Below are positions 1-5,585 of a stretch of 15,114 nucleotides of DNA, piece after piece (positions within the stretch are counted from its first letter, which is position 1; every line of letters begins with the position of its first letter). The stretch is taken from contig CAMYJY010000015.1 in the NCBI GenBank assembly GCA_947258835.1, positions 1 through 15,114 on the forward strand, given 5' to 3'. The position numbers were made by a program, and so were the translations under genes. This stretch comes from an uncultured Pirellulales bacterium (lineage in GTDB: Bacteria; Planctomycetota; Planctomycetia; Pirellulales; Lacipirellulaceae). A model generated the notes under the pieces. It had not been told where the DNA came from. It ran no database searches and saw only the letters and a program-made list of their open reading frames with translations.

Positions 1-48
1 GTAAATCTGCTGGCTCTGCCTTCGCAGGTTCGAATCCTGCACCCCCCA
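1..48 (+). tRNA. tRNA-Tyr(GTA), 3' part only
   Basis: The window begins inside a tRNA. Bases 1-3 are the anticodon GTA, followed by the 3' half of the anticodon stem (6-10), a long variable arm of about 13 nt (11-23) that can form GGC/GCC, a T arm with loop TTCGAAT (29-35) between GCAGG and CCTGC, and the 3' acceptor strand (41-47) with discriminator A at 48. The long class II variable arm together with GTA identifies tRNA-Tyr. CCA is not encoded after the discriminator. The 5' half lies outside the window. Confidence 0.93.
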
Positions 49-56
49 TTGTGGAT

Positions 57-98
57 GACTGCGGATTTGGGACTGCGGATTTGGGACTGCGGATTTGG
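57..98. repeat. 14-bp tandem repeat, three perfect copies
   Basis: The unit GACTGCGGATTTGG occurs three times head to tail at 57-70, 71-84 and 85-98, with a degenerate fourth copy (10 of 14 matches) at 99-112. Each unit can be read as two related heptamers (GACTGCG and GATTTGG). It lies between tRNA-Tyr and tRNA-Gly, so it would be transcribed if these tRNAs share a transcript. No coding function is apparent. Confidence 0.95.
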
Positions 99-183
99 GG
101 CTGGGGTGTTGGATTGGCAGAGGATGGGCCCGCAGGCCTGTCTCTGTTGGGTTCGCGCCCGCATCCGAAATCGGCAAGGGCAG

Positions 184-254
184 GCGGGTGTAGCTCAATG
201 GTAGAGCAACAGCCTTCCAAGCTGATGACGAGGGTTCGATTCCCTTCACCCGCT
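184..254 (+). tRNA. tRNA-Gly(TCC)
   Basis: A full cloverleaf of 71 nt can be drawn: acceptor GCGGGTG (184-190) with CACCCGC (247-253), D stem GCTC/GAGC, anticodon loop CTTCCAA (214-220) with anticodon TCC at 216-218, and T loop TTCGATT (235-241). The discriminator is T, as is usual for bacterial tRNA-Gly, and CCA is not encoded. The pair at the top of the anticodon stem (A209-A225) is a mismatch. This is the counterpart of E. coli glyT, which also lies between tyrU and thrT upstream of tufB. Confidence 0.96.
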
Positions 255-406
255 TTGAAATGGTTGCTTTCTCCAGGGTTGGTCGGAGGCGAAGGTTGTT
301 TTAGCGGGCGGAGGCGTGAGGCAGGACGGGCGTGGTCGTGGAAGCGAGGAGAGTTCAGTCGCACGGCAAGGCTGGTCCAATGTTTGAGCCGCGGGCGGCT
401 TGATTC

Positions 407-478
<72 letters not shown>

Positions 479-767
479 CTCGGGTAGGCACTGCAGGAGC
501 GAAAGCTACGAGGGGGCGAAGAAGAAAACAAAGTCTTTAGAAGGATGGGCTGCGTCGGCAGAGCGTAGTCGAAATGGTTTGCACGGTTGGAGTTTTTGGC
601 GATTTTTACTGAGGCCTGCGCGGCGAATGAGCCTGCCGTTAGCGTGTTGCTTGCTAAATGCCGCACCTTCCGCTGGGCGCCCTAGGGGTCGCGCAGAAGT
701 CAATAATGTTTAGCAACTCCATTTTTGTCACTGAATTACAAGACCCTCAGCGAAGTTAGGGAGAAAA
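479..767 (+). promoter_or_regulatory. tRNA-Thr to tuf spacer / tuf leader
   Basis: This is 289 bp without a supported gene. It contains an inverted repeat TTGCTAAA (651-658) and TTTAGCAA (709-716), extendable by two G-T pairs, which encloses a GC-rich segment. A -10-like AATAAT sits at 702-707 but no convincing -35 precedes it, so I do not call a promoter. AGGGAG at 758-763, four bases before the ATG, is the tuf ribosome binding site. tuf may be cotranscribed with the tRNAs, as in E. coli tufB, which would require processing in this spacer. Confidence 0.45.
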
Positions 768-1967
768 ATGGCTAAGGATACATTTGAACGTTCAAAGCCG
801 CACGTCAACGTAGGCACGATTGGTCATATTGACCATGGCAAGACCACAACCACGGGCGCAATTCTGGCTGTCCAGGCTCAAAAGGGCTTGGCGAAGTTTA
901 AGTCCTATGCGGATATCGCCAAGGGTGGAACGGTTCGCGATGAAACCAAGACCGTCACGATCGCCGTGGCGCACGTCGAGTACGAGACCCCCAATCGTCA
1001 CTATGCCCACATCGATTGCCCGGGCCACGCGGATTTTGTCAAAAACATGATCACGGGTGCGGCTCAGATGGATGGGGCCATTTTGGTGGTGTCGGCCGCG
1101 GATGGTCCGATGCCGCAGACACGTGAGCACATCCTGCTGGCCCGTCAGGTCGGTGTGCCGCGGATCGTGGTCTTTCTGAATAAGTGCGACTTGGTCGATG
1201 ATGAAGAGCTGCTGGAGTTGGTCGAGCTCGAAATTCGTGAGTTGCTCACCACCTACGGTTTTCCCGGTGACGAGGTCCCGCTGGTGCGGGGCAATGCCAA
1301 GGCCGCTATCGAAACCCCGGAAGACGAAGCGTCGGCCAAGTGCGTCGGCGAATTGATGGAAGCGATCGACGACTACATTCCCGAGCCCGTGCGCGAGAAC
1401 GACAAGCCGTTCTTAATGGCGATTGAAGACGTCTTCTCGATCGAGGGTCGCGGTACGGTGGCCACCGGCCGGATCGAGCGTGGCGTGGTGAAGGTGGGTG
1501 AAGAGGTCGAAATCATTGGTCTGACCGACGCGCCGACCAAGACCACCTGCACCGGTGTGGAGGCGTTCAATAAGACGATGGATGAGGGCTTGGCCGGTGA
1601 CAACGTGGGTTGTCTGTTGCGTGGTGTCAAGCGTGAAGAGATCCAGCGTGGTCAGGTGCTGGCCAAGCCGGGAAGCATCACCCCGCACACCAAGTTTGAG
1701 GCAGAGGTGTATGTCTTGAGCAAGGAAGAGGGTGGGCGGCATACGCCCTTCTTCAGCGGGTATCGGCCGCAATTTTATTTCCGCACCACCGACGTGACGG
1801 GCACCGCGAACCTGGTGGGGGATGCCGAGATGTGCATGCCCGGGGACAACGCGCGGCTCTCGGTAGAGTTGATGAAGCCCATCGCGATGGACGATGGAGT
1901 TCGTTTTGCTATCCGCGAGGGCGGTAAGACCGTCGGTTCGGGTGTGGTAACGAAGATCGTCGAGTAG
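768..1967 (+). CDS. tuf: Elongation factor Tu
   Basis: EF-Tu is the cytoplasmic GTPase that brings aminoacyl-tRNA to the ribosomal A site. The 399-residue protein (E. coli 394) is complete. GTP-binding motifs are the P loop GHIDHGKT (19-26), DCPGH (83-87, with the catalytic histidine at 87) and NKCD (138-141). Domains 2 and 3 follow, with highly conserved stretches such as GGRHTPFFSGYRPQFYFRTT and the C-terminal REGGKTVGSGVV. Two sites are unusual: switch I reads KTVTI (61-65) where most bacteria have RGITI, and the G5 position reads NAK (176-178) instead of SAL. As I recall, the switch I change is shared with planctomycete EF-Tus such as that of Rhodopirellula. The start ATG has AGGGAG four bases upstream. 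It sits between tRNA-Thr and tRNA-Trp, the ancestral tufB-type position. Confidence 0.98.
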   Translation: MAKDTFERSKPHVNVGTIGHIDHGKTTTTGAILAVQAQKGLAKFKSYADIAKGGTVRDETKTVTIAVAHVEYETPNRHYAHIDCPGHADFVKNMITGAAQMDGAILVVSAADGPMPQTREHILLARQVGVPRIVVFLNKCDLVDDEELLELVELEIRELLTTYGFPGDEVPLVRGNAKAAIETPEDEASAKCVGELMEAIDDYIPEPVRENDKPFLMAIEDVFSIEGRGTVATGRIERGVVKVGEEVEIIGLTDAPTKTTCTGVEAFNKTMDEGLAGDNVGCLLRGVKREEIQRGQVLAKPGSITPHTKFEAEVYVLSKEEGGRHTPFFSGYRPQFYFRTTDVTGTANLVGDAEMCMPGDNARLSVELMKPIAMDDGVRFAIREGGKTVGSGVVTKIVE

Positions 1968-1978
1968 ATTGGCAGTAC

Positions 1979-1998
1979 TAATATTCAATAATATTCAA
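1979..1998. repeat. 10-bp direct repeat after tuf
   Basis: TAATATTCAA occurs twice in tandem (1979-1988 and 1989-1998) directly after the tuf stop codon. It is an AT-rich island in otherwise GC-rich DNA. TTGGCA at 1969-1974 lies at a -35-like distance from this element, with a 14 to 17 bp spacer depending on the hexamer chosen, so it could hold a weak promoter for tRNA-Trp and secE. The -10 match is poor and this stays a suggestion. Confidence 0.6.
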
Positions 1999-2012
1999 GG
2001 TCAGGGGAGAAA

Positions 2013-2062
2013 GGTGGAAGTGGGAAGTTCGCCGCCGCAGCGCGTTTCTTCCAGCTTCCGCC
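2013..2062 (+). terminator. Strong hairpin between tuf and tRNA-Trp, possible terminator or processing site
   Basis: GGTGGAAGTGGGAAG (2013-2027) can pair with CTTCCAGCTTCCGCC (2048-2062): 15 positions with two G-T wobbles and one mismatch, enclosing a 20-nt GC-rich loop. It is followed by a pyrimidine stretch (CTCGCTCCTTTTCCC) that has only a short T run. It could terminate part of the tuf transcripts or be a processing stem ahead of tRNA-Trp. The weak T tract argues against a classical intrinsic terminator. Confidence 0.45.
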
Positions 2063-2084
2063 TCGCTCCTTTTCCCTTCGATCC

Positions 2085-2157
2085 AGGGGCGTAGCTCAAT
2101 TGGCAGAGCACTGGTCTCCAAAACCAGGGGTTGTGAGTTCGAGTCCCACCGCCCCTG
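2085..2157 (+). tRNA. tRNA-Trp(CCA)
   Basis: A 73-nt cloverleaf closely similar to E. coli tRNA-Trp: acceptor AGGGGCG (2085-2091) with CGCCCCT (2150-2156), discriminator G at 2157, anticodon stem CTGGT/ACCAG with loop CTCCAAA (2116-2122) and anticodon CCA at 2118-2120, and T loop TTCGAGT (2138-2144). The T stem has one A-C mismatch (2136/2146). CCA is not encoded at the 3' end. A tRNA-Trp gene between tuf and secE is a common bacterial arrangement. No rpmG (L33) is present between it and secE. Confidence 0.97.
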
Positions 2158-2241
2158 CTAGGTTCGTGCAAAGATTGCTGGAGTTGGGACCGCTTGGTCT
2201 GCCACCAGCGCTTGGCCGATGAGCGACAGGAAAAAAATGTA

Positions 2242-2634
2242 GTGGCTGAGTTTATCGCAGCATTGTTGAACGCCTCAAGTTATAAGCGCACTCAGGGCAA
2301 GGTCGCCCGGCAACTCACGATGGCCGCGTTGGCACTTGCCGTGGCTGTGGGGGCGTGGAGGTTGGGTAGCCTGGCCGATACGAACTTCGGCCAGTACGTC
2401 ATGCCTTTGCTGGTCTTGGCTGCCGGGTGGTGGGTGAGCTGGAGGATTGTCAATTTTCCACGCTTTGCCGATTTTTTGATTTCGGTCGAAGCGGAAATGA
2501 ACAAGGTCTCGTGGCCAGGGCGGAGTGAGTTATGGCGGGCATCGGTGGTGGTGATTGTCGTGATTTTCTTCCTGGCTGGGCTGCTGTTTGTATACGACTT
2601 GGTTTTGAAGGCCATCTTCAACAAGATCTTTTAG
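2242..2634 (+). CDS. secE: Preprotein translocase subunit SecE
   Basis: SecE is the small clamp subunit of the SecYEG channel in the inner membrane. With the GTG start at 2242 it has 130 residues. Three hydrophobic segments are visible at about 25-45, 53-70 and 101-122, and the family signature is at 75-97 (FADFLISVEAEMNKVSWPGR, then SEL). Most bacterial SecE proteins have only the last helix; E. coli has three. The start is a judgement: the frame stays open upstream to a TTG at 2194, but GTG 2242 gives an N terminus (AEFIAALLNASSYKRTQG) resembling planctomycete SecE as I remember it. The upstream AGG at 2228-2230 is a weak ribosome binding site, and the ATG at 2237 is out of frame. It lies between tRNA-Trp and nusG, the standard secE-nusG pairing. 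Confidence 0.93.
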   Translation: MAEFIAALLNASSYKRTQGKVARQLTMAALALAVAVGAWRLGSLADTNFGQYVMPLLVLAAGWWVSWRIVNFPRFADFLISVEAEMNKVSWPGRSELWRASVVVIVVIFFLAGLLFVYDLVLKAIFNKIF

Positions 2635-2713
2635 TGCGTGTGAGTGTGGGCTTCAGGGGTTGGTGAACGCGAGCTGCGGGATTTTGAGCGATCCAGCCGA
2701 TGAAGGACAAGCC

Positions 2714-3595
2714 ATGAGTGATGAGCCAAACAAACTAGCAGATGAAACACTCGCCGGGCCGGACGACGCTGCGGCGGAACTGCAGGCTCCCGAGCCGCCC
2801 GTCTCGGACGAATCCAGTCTGGATGCGGAGTCGGCTGTGGCGGGGTCGGCTGTGGCGGGGGACGACAACAGTCTGGCTGCAGATCCAGAGGAGCTTCCGG
2901 CTGCGGACGAACCGACAGTGGACGAACCGGCTGCGGACGAACCGGCTGTGGACGAACCGGCTGCGGACGAACCGGCTGCGGACGAACAGTCGGGGGATGC
3001 GGCAGCCGATCCCGTGCCGCCGTCTCCGGCGGTGGCTGGGGGGAGTGCTGCTCCAGAAGAAGTGAAGATGGATTGGTACATTCTGAAGGTGCAGAGCAAT
3101 CGTGAGAAATCGATTGCCGCGGCTTTGAAGCGAAAAATTGCCATCGAAGGACTCGAGGACTACTTCGGGGATGTGGTCGTTCCCATGGAGAAGGTTACCG
3201 AGTTCAAAGGGGGTAAAAAGAAGGTCGTCGAGCGTAAGCTGTATCCGGGCTACATTGTCGTGCACATGCTCATCAACGACGATACGTGGTTCGCTGTCCG
3301 CGAGACATCGGGCATCGGCGATTTTACGGGCTCTGGTGGTAAGCCCACGCCCATGCTGCCCCATGAGGTAACCCGTATTGTCCAGACCGAGGAAGAGATT
3401 GAGGAAGAGGCACCCAAACTCAACATTAACTTTAGGTTGGGTGACCGCGTGAAGGTCAAGGAGGGGACTTTTGAGAGCTTTGAAGGTGAAGTGAGTAGTA
3501 TCGACCAGCAGAGTGGTCGGATTACGGTGATGATCAATATCTTCGGTCGTAGCACGCCGGTGGAACTGGAGTATTGGCAAGCGGAGCAAGTGTAG
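2714..3595 (+). CDS. nusG: Transcription elongation/antitermination factor NusG with long acidic N-terminal extension
   Basis: NusG binds RNA polymerase over the clamp and contacts ribosomal S10 or Rho through its KOW domain. The protein has 293 residues against about 180 in most bacteria. The NGN domain starts at MDWYILKV (119 on) and includes the conserved RKLYPGYIVV segment; the KOW domain covers about 240-293 (FRLGDRVKVKEG, FEGEV). The first 118 residues are low complexity and rich in A, D, E and P, with SAVAG twice and a run of DEPAA/DEPAV units. ATG 2714 is chosen because AAGGA (2703-2707) lies six bases upstream; the frame is open further 5' but without support. An internal ATG at 3068 would give a standard-length NusG, with purine-rich AGAAGAAG before it. 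It follows secE by 79 bp, probably in the same transcript. Confidence 0.96.
   Translation: MSDEPNKLADETLAGPDDAAAELQAPEPPVSDESSLDAESAVAGSAVAGDDNSLAADPEELPAADEPTVDEPAADEPAVDEPAADEPAADEQSGDAAADPVPPSPAVAGGSAAPEEVKMDWYILKVQSNREKSIAAALKRKIAIEGLEDYFGDVVVPMEKVTEFKGGKKKVVERKLYPGYIVVHMLINDDTWFAVRETSGIGDFTGSGGKPTPMLPHEVTRIVQTEEEIEEEAPKLNINFRLGDRVKVKEGTFESFEGEVSSIDQQSGRITVMINIFGRSTPVELEYWQAEQV
2831..2860. repeat. 15-bp direct repeat in nusG
   Basis: TCGGCTGTGGCGGGG is present twice without mismatch (2831-2845 and 2846-2860), in frame, encoding SAVAG-SAVAG within the NusG extension. Identity at the DNA level indicates a recent duplication. Confidence 0.95.
2897..2986. repeat. 15-bp tandem repeat array in nusG, six units
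   Basis: The unit CCGGCTGCGGACGAA is repeated six times at 2897, 2912, 2927, 2942, 2957 and 2972. Four units are identical; the unit at 2912 is degenerate (CCGACAGTGGACGAA) and that at 2942 has one change. Fifteen bp keeps the reading frame, so units can be gained or lost without breaking nusG. It encodes a run of PA(A/V)DE units. Confidence 0.96.
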
Positions 3596-3733
3596 GGCCT
3601 GCTGGGCTGAGACGCTGTGGGCGGGGAGGCCCGTGGCCCTGGTCGCAATGGTTGCGTGGTGGATTCCCGCAGCAGTGTTAAGAATTCGGGCCATCCTCCT
3701 GGTTGGCTCACAACAAAAGTAAAGCAGATTACC
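3596..3733 (+). promoter_or_regulatory. nusG-rplK spacer / rplK leader
   Basis: This is 138 bp without a gene. It holds a small perfect hairpin CGCAA-TGG-TTGCG (3644-3656), several GGCC-rich complementary segments, and the A-rich motif CACAACAAAAGTAAA (3709-3723) ten bases before the rplK start. In E. coli the L1 operator and an rplK promoter lie in this interval; I cannot identify either here with confidence. Confidence 0.35.
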
Positions 3734-4159
3734 ATGGCAAAGCAATTGGTAGGGTCGGCCAAGTTTCAGATTCCCGGGGGCCAAGCCACGCCCGCGCCAC
3801 CTGTCGGCACGGCGCTGGGTAAATTTGGCGTGAATTTGGGACAGTTTGTACAGGCCTTCAATGACAAGACAAAAGACGCCGCTGGCATGGCGATTCCCGT
3901 CGTGGTCAACGTCTACAACGACCGCTCTTTTGATTTTATCACCAAGAGTCCCCCAGCAGCCGTCTTGTTGAAAAAGGCCGCCAATATTGCCAAGGGTTCC
4001 GGCGTGCCCAACAAAACCAAAGTCGGCACGGTAACCCGTGCTCAGTTGGAGGAAATTGCAAATACGAAGATGAACGATCTGAATGCGAGCGACCTGGATG
4101 CTGCCGTCTGCATGATTGCAGGCACGGCCCGCAGCATGGGCCTGGAAGTCGAGGCATAG
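3734..4159 (+). CDS. rplK: 50S ribosomal protein L11
   Basis: L11 is part of the GTPase-associated centre at the base of the ribosomal stalk and takes part in factor binding and the stringent response. The 141 residues match the usual length (about 142). The N-terminal domain has the proline-rich segment PAPPVG (20-25, with Pro22 and Pro23), the region known as the thiostrepton site in other bacteria. The C-terminal RNA-binding domain includes KVGTVTRAQLEEIA and ends SMGLEVEA. GTALGKFGVNLGQF replaces the more common GPALGQHGVNIMEF, a divergent detail. ATG 3734 is chosen because it gives the canonical MAKQLVGSAKFQIPGG start; there is no clear Shine-Dalgarno sequence, only an A-rich motif at 3709-3723. 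It heads the rplK-A-J-L block. Confidence 0.97.
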   Translation: MAKQLVGSAKFQIPGGQATPAPPVGTALGKFGVNLGQFVQAFNDKTKDAAGMAIPVVVNVYNDRSFDFITKSPPAAVLLKKAANIAKGSGVPNKTKVGTVTRAQLEEIANTKMNDLNASDLDAAVCMIAGTARSMGLEVEA

Positions 4160-4187
4160 ATAAATTAGTTCATCACCCTGGGCGCGC

Positions 4188-4216
4188 GTTGCGTGGTCTG
4201 ATTGGACAGCCGCAAC
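4188..4216 (+). promoter_or_regulatory. Imperfect hairpin in rplK-rplA spacer with downstream T run
   Basis: GTTGCG (4188-4193) pairs with CGCAAC (4211-4216), and GTC (4196-4198) with GAC (4205-4207) inside it. Fourteen bases further on, after ATGACGGCGGAGCG, there is a run of seven T (4231-4237). The distance to the T run is too long for a simple intrinsic terminator, but this may be part of an attenuator or a leader fold. Confidence 0.25.
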
Positions 4217-4256
4217 ATGACGGCGGAGCGTTTTTTTGTTCAGGTCAATTTACTTC

Positions 4257-4285
4257 TGCAAGGACGGCCTCTGGTCGTCCTTGCA
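4257..4285 (+). promoter_or_regulatory. Perfect long hairpin in the rplA leader
   Basis: TGCAAGGACGGCC (4257-4269) pairs with GGTCGTCCTTGCA (4273-4285): 13 pairs, one of them G-T, closed by a three-base loop TCT. It ends 26 bases before the rplA ATG and is followed by AAAAAC rather than T residues, so it does not look like a + strand terminator. It could be a translational control site, for instance for L1, or an mRNA processing stem. That role is inferred from position only. Confidence 0.6.
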
Positions 4286-4311
4286 AAAACTGCAAAATAG
4301 CGAAACGAATT

Positions 4312-4989
4312 ATGTCAAAGCTTGCCAAGCGAATCAAAAAATCCCTCGAAAAGCGCCCGTCGTCGTCTGTTCCTTTGGTCGAGGCGATTGAGGTGTTGCA
4401 GCAATACGAGAAGACCAAGTTTGATCAGTCGGTGGAAATTTCCATGCGTTTGGGGGTGGACCCCACGCAGGCCGATCAGATTGTACGTGGCTCCATTGTG
4501 TTGCCGCATGGGATTGGCAAAGAGCAGCGGGTGGTGGTGTTTGCCAAAGGAGCCAATGCGGAGGCGGCCCAAGAGGCGGGCGCCGATTTTGTCGGTGAAG
4601 AAGATTTGGCGAAGAAGATCGTTGGTGGCTGGACGGACTTTGATGTGTGCATTGCCACCCCCGACATGATGAAGGTCGTCGGGCCTTTGGGGCGGGTACT
4701 GGGTCCGCGGGGCCTCATGCCGTCTCCACGTGCGGGTACGGTGACCCCGGAGGTGGCCAAAACCATTGCCGAGTACAAGGCAGGAAAAGTCGAGTTTCGC
4801 AATGACAAGGGTGGTAACATCCATGCCATCGTGGGCAAGCTGAGCTTTGAAACGCAGCAACTGGTGGAAAATGCGGAGGCCTTGATCAACATTATTGTGG
4901 GCCTGAAGCCGGCGTCCGTGAAGGGCACGTACCTCAAATCGACACATATGAGCGCAACGATGAGTCCTAGTGTCCGGTTGGCCATCTAG
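4312..4989 (+). CDS. rplA: 50S ribosomal protein L1
   Basis: L1 binds helix 76-78 of 23S rRNA, forms the mobile L1 stalk at the E site and, in E. coli and others, represses translation of its own operon mRNA. The protein has 225 residues against the usual 229-234. The family signature lies at 124-145: GPLGRVLGPRGLMPSPRAG, then TVT, where most bacteria have MPNPK(V/T)GTVT. The C terminus is THMSATMSPSVRLAI, close to the usual ending. ATG 4312 gives the expected start MSKLAKRIKK. The frame is open further upstream, but that part is not L1-like. No clear Shine-Dalgarno sequence precedes it; the leader is dominated by the hairpin at 4257-4285. Confidence 0.97.
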   Translation: MSKLAKRIKKSLEKRPSSSVPLVEAIEVLQQYEKTKFDQSVEISMRLGVDPTQADQIVRGSIVLPHGIGKEQRVVVFAKGANAEAAQEAGADFVGEEDLAKKIVGGWTDFDVCIATPDMMKVVGPLGRVLGPRGLMPSPRAGTVTPEVAKTIAEYKAGKVEFRNDKGGNIHAIVGKLSFETQQLVENAEALINIIVGLKPASVKGTYLKSTHMSATMSPSVRLAI

Positions 4990-5008
4990 GGTATTTCTTC
5001 TTTCCTTC

Positions 5009-5039
5009 CTGAGCTGGCGGTCTCCGGTCGCTGTCTCAG
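5009..5039 (+). promoter_or_regulatory. Hairpin in rplA-rplJ spacer, possible rplJ leader element
   Basis: CTGAG (5009-5013) pairs with CTCAG (5035-5039), followed inward by a 3x3 internal loop and a GCG/CGC stem. It is preceded by a pyrimidine-rich tract (4991-5008). In many bacteria an L10(L12)4 binding site lies in the rplJ leader; this 74-bp spacer is short for one, and I cannot match the known L10 leader consensus. Confidence 0.3.
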
Positions 5040-5063
5040 AAAGTCCACAACAAAGTAAACGCC

Positions 5064-5585
5064 ATGAGTAAATACCTCAAAGACTTAATGACGCAAGAGC
5101 TGCAGACGCGGCTGGATGGTGTCGATGACGCGCTGGTCGTCAATGTGGTGGGCATGGAGGCCAATGCCACGGTGGAGTTGCGCAAGGAATTGCGAGGGAA
5201 GGACATCCATCTGCTGGTGGTCAAGAACAGTCTCGCCCGCAGAGCCACCGACGGTACCGCCTTGGCGCCTGCCTTTGCAGGATCGGTTGGCACCCAGGCC
5301 GTGGTCTGGGGGGGTGAAGACGTGGTGTCGCTGGCCAAGGAGGTGACCCGGCTGTCTCGGGAGGATAAATACGAGCCTTTCGCTCCCAAGGGCGGGGTGA
5401 TGGATGGTGCTCCTCTGTCCGCCGAAGATGTCACCGCGGTCAGCAAATGGCCCAGCCGCCAGGAGCAACTGAGTTTGTTGGTGGGGCAGATCTTGGGTCC
5501 GGGAGCTACCTTGTCAGCGCAGTTGTTGGGTCCTGGAGGCGCACTGGCCAGTCAAGTCAAGCAGCAGGCGGAGGAAGAAGCATAG
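5064..5585 (+). CDS. rplJ: 50S ribosomal protein L10
   Basis: L10 anchors the stalk: its N-terminal domain binds 23S rRNA together with L11, and its C-terminal helix holds L7/L12 dimers. The protein has 173 residues, normal for the family (165-180). VVKNSLARRA (52-61) is the typical L10 segment, and the C-terminal half contains the Ala/Leu-rich helix expected for L12 binding, ending VKQQAEEEA. ATG 5064 gives the start MSKYLKDLM. There is no Shine-Dalgarno sequence; instead CACAACAAAGTAAA (5046-5059) lies four bases upstream, nearly the same as the motif before rplK. It is followed by rplL, as in nearly all bacteria. Confidence 0.97.
   Translation: MSKYLKDLMTQELQTRLDGVDDALVVNVVGMEANATVELRKELRGKDIHLLVVKNSLARRATDGTALAPAFAGSVGTQAVVWGGEDVVSLAKEVTRLSREDKYEPFAPKGGVMDGAPLSAEDVTAVSKWPSRQEQLSLLVGQILGPGATLSAQLLGPGGALASQVKQQAEEEA

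Noticed and set aside
2158..2241. A possible rpmG (L33) gene between tRNA-Trp and secE
   Set aside because: The interval is only 84 bp and has no L33-like frame; the gene is absent here.
2735..3784. A 349-codon antisense frame and a Ser/Ala-repeat antisense frame over nusG
   Set aside because: The repetitive protein is the reverse reading of the 15-bp nusG array; there is no ribosome binding site or known domain, and the + strand encodes clear NusG.
4209..4240. Intrinsic terminator before rplA formed by CCGC/GCGG and a T7 run
   Set aside because: The stem is only four pairs and separated from the T run by four bases; a terminator inside the rplK-rplA unit would also need to be leaky.
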